From assembly GCA_010030955.1 (NCBI GenBank), contig RHBP01000051.1:1-11251 (forward strand): a DNA stretch of 11,251 bases, given 5' to 3'. Every line of letters begins with the position of its first letter. Within the stretch, counting starts at the first letter, position 1. Of this stretch, positions 6,771 to 11,251 are shown piece after piece. A model generated the notes under the pieces. The model saw only the letters and a list, made by a program, of their open reading frames with translations. It had not been told where the DNA came from and did no database searches. This DNA comes from Synechococcaceae bacterium WBB_10_009 (lineage in GTDB: Bacteria; Cyanobacteriota; Cyanobacteriia; PCC-6307; Cyanobiaceae). A program made the translations under genes and the position numbers.

Positions 6771-7540
6771 TCACCCTGACGGCCCTGGCCCCGGCGGGCC
6801 TGCAGGTGGAGCCCGACGCCGCCCGGGTGGCGGAGCGGGTGGCGGATGCCCTGCTCCAGGCCCTGCGGGATGGCGCCACCCTTGGCCTGGCCACCGGCCG
6901 CACGATGCTGCCGGTGTACGCCGCGCTGCGGCACCGACTGGCGGCGCTAGGTGCCCCGGAGCGCCGCGCCCTGCTGGCGGGCTGGCGCAGTTTCAACCTG
7001 GATGAATACGTGGGCCTGGGGCCTGAAGATCCCCGCTCCTTCGCCCGCTTCATGCAGGAGCAGTTGGGGGATCCCCTGCAGCTGCCCCCCGGGGTCCTGC
7101 AGCTGCCCGATGGCCTGGCGGCCGATCCGCAGGCCGAGGCCCGCCGCTATGGGGCCGCGGTGGCGGCCGCCGGTGGCATTGATCTGCAGCTGCTGGGCCT
7201 GGGCAACAACGGCCATGTGGGCTTCAACGAGCCCCCTTGCTCCGCCGATGCCCCCTGCCGCAGCCTGCCCCTCAGCCCGGCCACCCGGGAGCAGAACGCC
7301 GGCGCCTTCGGCGGCGCCGCCGGCGCCGTGCCGTCCCACGCCATCACCCTGGGCACCGCCGAGATCCGGGCCGCGCGCCGGTTGCTGCTGGTGGTGACCG
7401 GGGCGGCCAAGGCGCAGGTGCTGCGCCGTTGCCTGCTGGAGCCCCCCGGCCCGGAGCTGCCCGCCAGCTGGCTGCAGGGCCACCCGGGGCTGCGGGTGGT
7501 GGTGGATGCCGAGGCGGCATCGGCGCTGCCCCTGGGCTGA
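6767..7540 (+). CDS. nagB: Glucosamine-6-phosphate deaminase/isomerase family protein
   Basis: NagB converts glucosamine-6-phosphate to fructose-6-phosphate and ammonia, feeding aminosugars from wall turnover into glycolysis; the fold is shared with 6-phosphogluconolactonases. The 257-residue product has the family length. GLATGRT (40-46) is the phosphate-binding loop, FNLDEYVGL carries the catalytic acid Asp79, GLGNNGHVGFNEP (144-156) carries His150 and Glu155, and VTGAAKA lies near 210-216. Asn148 replaces the Asp141 of E. coli NagB, but Bacillus NagB also has Asn here. The loop reads GRTM rather than GxTP. No ATG fits: the frame enters from within the SpoIID gene, and the best start is the TTG at 6767, overlapping its TGA by three bases. 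The LDEY and GHxxFNEP motifs favour NagB over phosphogluconolactonase; substrate is not proven. Confidence 0.88.
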   Translation: MITLTALAPAGLQVEPDAARVAERVADALLQALRDGATLGLATGRTMLPVYAALRHRLAALGAPERRALLAGWRSFNLDEYVGLGPEDPRSFARFMQEQLGDPLQLPPGVLQLPDGLAADPQAEARRYGAAVAAAGGIDLQLLGLGNNGHVGFNEPPCSADAPCRSLPLSPATREQNAGAFGGAAGAVPSHAITLGTAEIRAARRLLLVVTGAAKAQVLRRCLLEPPGPELPASWLQGHPGLRVVVDAEAASALPLG

Positions 7541-7550
7541 GCGTCCAGCT

Positions 7551-8321
7551 TCAGCCGATCGCCTCCATCAGCGCGTCGTCGGCCTCCAGGTTGGCGGTGA
7601 CGCTGCGCACGTCATCCAGCTCTTCGAGGGCATCGAGCAGCTTCAGGCACTGGGTCAGGGTGGCCCCATCCTCCAGCCGGCAGGGGGTGTGGGCGATCCA
7701 GCGGTGCTCCCAGGTGGCCACGGGCAGCCCGCGGCGCCGCAGTTGATCCTGCAGGGCCTCCAGCTGGGCAAAGGGGCCGATCACCTCCGCCCCCTCGGGG
7801 TCGAGTTCGTAGCCCAGGGCCGCGGGGCCGCCCGCCTCCTCCAGGGCCACCAGCTGCTCCAGCAGGCTGTCCTCCTGCAGGCCGCTGCCCTCGAGGCGCA
7901 CCACGCTGCGGTGGTCGAACAGGTAGCCCACGCAGCCGGTTTCACCGAGGTTGCCGCCGTGTTTGCTGAACGCCAGCCGCAGCTCGGCGGCGGTGCGGTT
8001 GCGGTTGTCGGTGAGGGCTTCAATCAGCACCGCCACGCCCCCGGGCCCGTAGCCCTCGTAGCGCACCTCTTCAAACTGGGCGCCATCGCCGCCCCCCTGG
8101 CCGGAGCCCTTGGCGATGGCCCGCTCAATGTTGCTGTTCGGCACCCGGGCCGCCTTGGCCTTCTCGATGGCGGTGCGCAGTTGGAAATTGCCGGCCGGGT
8201 CGGCGCCGGCGCGGGCGGCCACCATGATTTCGCGCCCCAGGCGGGTGAACACGGCGCCGCGCTTGGCGTCCACCACCGCCTTGGTGCGTTTGATCTGGGC
8301 CCATCGGCTATGGCCGGCCAT
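7551..8321 (-). CDS. yebC: YebC/PmpR (TACO1) family protein
   Basis: This family includes transcription regulators (PmpR), ribosome-associated translation factors (YebC) and the mitochondrial translational activator TACO1. Recent work on YebC members links them to relief of ribosome stalling at proline-rich stretches. The 256-residue product starts at the ATG at 8321 with the hallmark MAGHSRW. It continues with DAKRGAVFTRLGREI (18-32), PNSNIERAIAKG (61-72), YEGYGPGGVA (88-97), DNRNRT (105-110) and KHGGNLGE (120-127). This matches the three-domain family layout and usual length (about 240-255). The frame stays open far upstream across the truB coding region, but that extension has no family character. 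It lies 29 bp downstream of truB on the same strand, likely one operon, and converges with nagB with only 10 bp between stops. Confidence 0.94.
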   Translation of the reverse strand: MAGHSRWAQIKRTKAVVDAKRGAVFTRLGREIMVAARAGADPAGNFQLRTAIEKAKAARVPNSNIERAIAKGSGQGGGDGAQFEEVRYEGYGPGGVAVLIEALTDNRNRTAAELRLAFSKHGGNLGETGCVGYLFDHRSVVRLEGSGLQEDSLLEQLVALEEAGGPAALGYELDPEGAEVIGPFAQLEALQDQLRRRGLPVATWEHRWIAHTPCRLEDGATLTQCLKLLDALEELDDVRSVTANLEADDALMEAIG

Positions 8322-8350
8322 GTGCGATGTCGGGGCGGAATGGCGAAGGA

Positions 8351-9265
8351 TCAGCCCGCCGCGTCGAGCACCAGCCGCGGCTGCAGCTGGCCCTCGCCCT
8401 GCATCCGGGCCATGCCCGCCAGGTTGCCATCCGGTGCCACCACCACCACCGCCGTGTCGAGGGGCAGGGGTAGGCCGCAGGGCTGGCTGCGGCCGCAGCG
8501 CCAGCCCGGCAGATCCGCGGCGCTGAGCCGGTGCTGGGGCAGGTGGGCCAGGGCCTCCAGCGGCGATTGCAGCGCCGGCGGCGCCGCCGCGTCGAGCGCC
8601 TCCAGGGGCACGCTCTGGTGCAGCCCGAAGCCCAGCGCCTCCGTGCGCCGCAGGCTGGCCAGGCAGCCGCCGCAGCCCAGCAGCTCCCCCAGGTCCCTGG
8701 CCAGGGAGCGGATGTAGGTGCCGGCGGAGCAGCGCACCTCCAGCTCCAGTTGCCCTTGGGTTGGATCCCAGCCCAGCAGCGCGATGTGGTGGATGGTGAC
8801 GGTCCGGGGCGGCAGCTCCTGGGGCTGCCCCTGGCGGGCCAGCTTGTAGGCCCGCTCGCCATTCACATGCACCGCCGACACGGCCGGTGGCCGCTGGGCG
8901 ATGGTGCCGCGGAAGGGCTCGAGGGCCTCCGCCAGGGCGCTGCGCTCCAAAGGCGGCAAGGGGCGCCGCTGCAGGGGGCTGCCCTCCAGGTCGTCGCTGT
9001 CGGTGCTGAGCCCCAGCTGGATGCGGCCCCGGTAGGCCTTGTCGCCCGTGAGGTAGGGCAGCAGCCGGGTGGCGGGGCCCAGGGCGATGGGCAGCACGCC
9101 GGTGACGGCCGGATCGAGGGTGCCGCCATGGCCCACCCGTTTGAGGCCATAGGCCCGCCGCACCCGGCTCACACAGCCATGGGAGCTGAGGCCGGCCGGC
9201 TTGTCGAGCACCAGAAAGCCGCAGGTCAAGGGCTGTGGAGGCGGGCCAGCCGCACATGTTGCCAT
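8351..9265 (-). CDS. truB: tRNA pseudouridine-55 synthase
   Basis: TruB isomerises U55 in the T-loop of tRNAs to pseudouridine. From the ATG at 9265 the product is 304 residues. FLVLDKPAGLSSH opens the catalytic domain at residue 17. The catalytic motif is GHGGTLDPAVTGVLP with Asp51. GDKAYRG provides the conserved Tyr78. QRPPAVSAVHVNGERAYKLAR (about 124-144) is a TruB signature, and CSAGTYIRSLARDLGE (179-194) contains the conserved Arg186. A short C-terminal extension (about 240-304) resembles the PUA-like tail. Upstream in-frame starts at 9316 (ATG) and 9346 would overlap the divergent yhhQ start and add Pro/Arg-rich sequence without family character, so they are less likely. It probably leads a truB-yebC operon. 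Confidence 0.95.
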   Translation of the reverse strand: MATCAAGPPPQPLTCGFLVLDKPAGLSSHGCVSRVRRAYGLKRVGHGGTLDPAVTGVLPIALGPATRLLPYLTGDKAYRGRIQLGLSTDSDDLEGSPLQRRPLPPLERSALAEALEPFRGTIAQRPPAVSAVHVNGERAYKLARQGQPQELPPRTVTIHHIALLGWDPTQGQLELEVRCSAGTYIRSLARDLGELLGCGGCLASLRRTEALGFGLHQSVPLEALDAAAPPALQSPLEALAHLPQHRLSAADLPGWRCGRSQPCGLPLPLDTAVVVVAPDGNLAGMARMQGEGQLQPRLVLDAAG

Positions 9266-9314
9266 TGGCCCTTCAACCCTGGGCGGCCCCGGCCGCCTGC
9301 GGCAGGGTGTGGCC

Positions 9315-10067
9315 ATGGTTCCCACCCCCGTGGCCGACGCCACCACCCCCAGCTCCGAGACGCTGCAGCAGCGCCGCGACCTGGCCTACCTGGTGCTGGC
9401 GGGCCTGTTCCTGGGGACCATGGGCATGCTCAACATCCTGGGGCTCACCCGCTTTCTGCAGTTGGGGCAGATCGGCTCCTGGCCGGTGGTGGTGGCCGTG
9501 GGGGCCCTGCCCTACCCGCTCACGTTCCTGTGCACGGATCTGATCAGTGAGATCTGGGGGGAGCGCAAGGCCAGCCAGCTGGTGTGGGTGGGGCTGCTGC
9601 TCAACGGCTGGATCGTGCTGATCCTTTGGCTGGGGGGTGTGCTGCCGGGGGTGCCGGGGGCGCCGGATCAAACCTTCTTCGCCATGCGCGGCCTGGCCTT
9701 CGGCGCGGTGGGGGCCTCCATGGCCGCCTACCTGGCGGCCCAGTTCACCGATGTGCAGCTGTTCCATTTCTGGAAGCGCGTCAGCGGCGGCAAGGCCCTG
9801 TGGCTGCGCAACAACGGCTCCACCCTGGTGAGCCAGCTGGTGGACACCACCGCCGTGGTGTTGATCAGCCATTACGGCGCCCACGTGCTGCCGCTGCGGG
9901 CGGAGCTGCCGGTGCTGCCGCAGCTGCTTAGCTTCATCGCCAGCGGCTACCTGTTCAAGGCGGTGGCGGCCCTGGCGGACACCCTGCCCTTCTACCTGCT
10001 CACGGCCTGGTTGCGGCGCTGGTTGGCTGTGCCCGGGGAGGGGGCGGAGCTGGGCCCCCTACGGTGA
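9315..10067 (+). CDS. yhhQ: YhhQ/VUT family (queuosine precursor) transporter
   Basis: The family (COG1738, formerly DUF165/VUT) comprises integral membrane transporters; E. coli YhhQ imports the queuosine precursors preQ0 and preQ1. From the ATG at 9315 the product is 250 residues, with about six hydrophobic segments near residues 23-48, 56-80, 88-112, 124-143, 168-190 and 200-232. Family signatures are PYPLTFLCTDLISEIWG (66-82) and NNGSTLVSQLVDTTAV (167-182), the conserved polar/acidic positions expected for substrate handling. The start codon region faces the truB start 49 bp away, implying a shared compact divergent promoter region. The downstream methyltransferase begins 6 bp after the stop, so the two are very likely cotranscribed. 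The substrate in this organism is not shown by sequence. Confidence 0.88.
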   Translation: MVPTPVADATTPSSETLQQRRDLAYLVLAGLFLGTMGMLNILGLTRFLQLGQIGSWPVVVAVGALPYPLTFLCTDLISEIWGERKASQLVWVGLLLNGWIVLILWLGGVLPGVPGAPDQTFFAMRGLAFGAVGASMAAYLAAQFTDVQLFHFWKRVSGGKALWLRNNGSTLVSQLVDTTAVVLISHYGAHVLPLRAELPVLPQLLSFIASGYLFKAVAALADTLPFYLLTAWLRRWLAVPGEGAELGPLR

Positions 10068-10073
10068 GCCCCC

Positions 10074-10820
10074 ATGAGCACCTGCACCGCCCTCTCGATC
10101 GAGCACTTCCTGGAGGGGGGCTTTGATCTGCGCCAGCAGCTGGCGCACCACCTGCAGCTCAGCGCCGAGGAGCTGCAGCGCCGCCTGCCCCTGGCCACCG
10201 AGGCCCTGGCGGCGGCCCACCCCGGGGCGTTCGACCTGCAGCAGGCCGAAGCGTTTTACGAGAGCGCCGTGGGCACCGGCCACCTGCTGGAGCTGGCCGC
10301 CTGGCACCTGGGCAGCGCCGATTACATCGCCGACACCCTGCGGCTGCAGGCGCGCTTTGCCCGCGGCCAAGTGCTCGATTTCGGGGGCGGCATTGGCACC
10401 CATGCCCTGGCGGCGGCGGCGTTGCCCCAGGTGGAGGCGGTGTGGTTCGTGGACCTCAACCCCGAGAACCGCCGCTTCGTGAGCGCCCGGGCGGAGCGCT
10501 TCGGCCTGCAGCACAAGCTGCGCTGCTTCCGCGATCTGGAGGCGCCGGAGCTGCCGCAGCGGTTCGACACCCTGGTGTGCCTCGATGTGCTGGAGCACCT
10601 GCCCGATCCGGCCGCCCAGCTGGAGCGGTTTGCGGCCCGCATGGGCCCCGCCTCGATCGCCCTGCTCAATTGGTATTTCTTCCAGGGCTTCCAGGGGGAA
10701 TACCCCTTCCACGTGGACGATCCCCAGCTGGTGGAGGCCTTCTTCCGCACCCTCCAGGGGCGTTTCCTGGAGGTGTTTCACCCCTACCTGATCACCACCC
10801 GAGCCTATCGCCTGGCATAA
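10074..10820 (+). CDS. Class I SAM-dependent methyltransferase, substrate unknown
   Basis: The 248-residue product has a helical N-terminal region (about 1-95, Leu/Ala/Gln/His-rich, no signal peptide) followed by a Rossmann-fold methyltransferase domain. Motif I is VLDFGGGIGTHAL (100-112), the ribose-binding acid is Asp127 in WFVDLNPENRRF, and motif IV-like LVCLDVLEHLPDP spans 167-179. These fit the broad Methyltransf_11/25-type group acting on small molecules or lipids rather than a defined RNA methyltransferase. NWYFFQGFQGEYPFHVDD (about 199-216) looks like a specific substrate-facing segment. The ATG at 10074 is 6 bp after the yhhQ stop, so it is in the same operon. The neighbour suggests a nucleobase or tRNA-related job, but this is only contextual. 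Its stop codon sits in the A-run of the convergent rpmA terminator. Confidence 0.85.
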   Translation: MSTCTALSIEHFLEGGFDLRQQLAHHLQLSAEELQRRLPLATEALAAAHPGAFDLQQAEAFYESAVGTGHLLELAAWHLGSADYIADTLRLQARFARGQVLDFGGGIGTHALAAAALPQVEAVWFVDLNPENRRFVSARAERFGLQHKLRCFRDLEAPELPQRFDTLVCLDVLEHLPDPAAQLERFAARMGPASIALLNWYFFQGFQGEYPFHVDDPQLVEAFFRTLQGRFLEVFHPYLITTRAYRLA

Positions 10821-10848
10821 AAAAACCGGTGCCCCTGGGGGACACCGG
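10819..10848 (-). terminator. Rho-independent terminator of rplU-rpmA
   Basis: Read on the minus strand, CCGGTG-T-CCCC and GGGG-CACCGG form a stem with one bulged base and a tiny loop, followed by seven T (plus-strand A-run 10819-10825). The stem begins 7 bp beyond the rpmA stop. The A-run overlaps the last two bases of the convergent methyltransferase stop codon, so the two transcripts are tightly packed end to end. Confidence 0.88.
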
Positions 10849-10855
10849 CCGGAGA

Positions 10856-11119
10856 TCAGCCGACGGCGATGTTGATGCGCTTGCGGGTGCGCAGGCCCCG
10901 CTTGATGGTGTCGAAGCTGACGATGCCGTCCACCAGGGCGAACAGGGTGTCGTCGGCGCCGCGACCCACGTTGAGGCCGGGCAGCACGGAGGTGCCGCGC
11001 TGGCGGATCAGGATCGAGCCGGCGCTCACGGTCTCACCGCCGTAGCGCTTGACGCCGAGGCGCTTGGAGTTGGAGTCGCGGCCGTTGCGGGTGGAGCCGG
11101 TGCCTTTCTTGTGGGCCAT
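10856..11119 (-). CDS. rpmA: 50S ribosomal protein L27
   Basis: L27 sits at the base of the central protuberance with its basic N-terminus reaching toward the peptidyl transferase centre. The 87-residue product has the family's normal length and sequence: MAHKKGTGSTRNGRDS, then SKRLGVKRYGGETVSAGSI, LIRQRGT and a C-terminal GLRTRKRINIA. The N-terminus starts directly with MAHKK and lacks the cleavable extension seen in Firmicutes. No clear Shine-Dalgarno sequence precedes the ATG. It lies 39 bp downstream of rplU, the usual bacterial L21-L27 operon, and is followed by a strong terminator. Confidence 0.98.
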   Translation of the reverse strand: MAHKKGTGSTRNGRDSNSKRLGVKRYGGETVSAGSILIRQRGTSVLPGLNVGRGADDTLFALVDGIVSFDTIKRGLRTRKRINIAVG

Positions 11120-11158
11120 GGTTCAGAAAACGTCGGGGGTCGGAGCGCTGCGCGCGGG

Positions 11159-11251
11159 TCAGGCCAGGGCTTTGCCGCCCACCTTGATGGATTTCACCAT
11201 CACCCGGGTGAGTTCCTGGCGATGGCCGTTCTTGCGGCGGGTCTTCTTTTT
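11159..11251 (-). CDS. rplU: 50S ribosomal protein L21, C-terminal part (partial)
   Basis: The window ends inside this gene. The 30 visible C-terminal residues read KKKTRRKNGHRQELTRVMVK and onward to the TGA at 11159-11161. The segment KKKTRRKxGHRQ is the highly conserved rRNA-binding signature of L21, an early-assembling 23S rRNA-binding protein. Position directly upstream of rpmA confirms the call. The final ten or so residues (Gly/Lys-rich tail after KSI) are variable in the family. The 5' end and promoter lie outside the window. Confidence 0.95.
   Translation of the reverse strand, partial: KKKTRRKNGHRQELTRVMVKSIKVGGKALA

Noticed and set aside
6767..7540. Asn in place of the E. coli NagB Asp141 (NNGH motif) as a sign of an inactive enzyme.
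   Set aside because: Bacillus subtilis NagB, an active deaminase, also has Asn at this position, so the change alone is not informative.
8322..9257. An in-frame upstream extension of yebC giving a 568-residue fusion-like product.
   Set aside because: The extra part is an out-of-frame reading of truB, Arg/Gly/Pro/Ala-rich, and the canonical YebC N-terminus MAGHSRW begins at the ATG at 8321.

Overview
The window is a piece of a very GC-rich cyanobacterial chromosome. The photosynthesis genes petF (plant-type [2Fe-2S] ferredoxin) and psbV (cytochrome c-550 of photosystem II) place it in oxygenic phototrophs. High GC, short intergenic gaps, weak or absent Shine-Dalgarno sequences and the look of the proteins suggest the Cyanobium / Synechococcus (alpha-cyanobacterial) lineage. 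That lineage assignment is an inference from composition and remembered protein families, not from a search.

Layout. A possible gene start at the extreme left edge (minus strand) is followed by serA and prmA on the plus strand, joined by a one-base stop/start overlap. Next come petF with a clear rho-independent terminator and a small unrecognised gene of about 128 codons. psbV and rnz (RNase Z) lie on the minus strand, psbV with its own terminator. Back on the plus strand are a SpoIID-family exported protein and a NagB-family aminosugar-phosphate deaminase/isomerase, overlapping at a TTG start. The minus strand then carries truB and yebC, read in that order. Divergent from truB are a YhhQ/VUT-family (queuosine-precursor) transporter and a class I SAM methyltransferase, 6 bp apart. 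The window ends with rpmA and the 3' end of rplU on the minus strand, with a terminator at the convergent junction.

Functional themes. Most genes are core: serine biosynthesis, ribosomal proteins and their modification (PrmA, L27, L21), tRNA maturation and modification (RNase Z, TruB, possibly YhhQ), photosynthetic electron transfer (ferredoxin, PsbV), and a two-gene unit that may link cell-wall remodelling with aminosugar metabolism. No tRNA, rRNA, CRISPR array, insertion sequence, phage gene or attachment site was seen. No stretch longer than 300 bases lacks a gene; the largest gap is the 146-bp prmA-petF intergenic region.

I see no convincing new multi-gene system. The points most worth a second look are the Cys-rich small protein between petF and psbV with its internal PCCR repeat, the coupled spoIID-nagB pair, and the uncharacterised methyltransferase next to the queuosine-type transporter.
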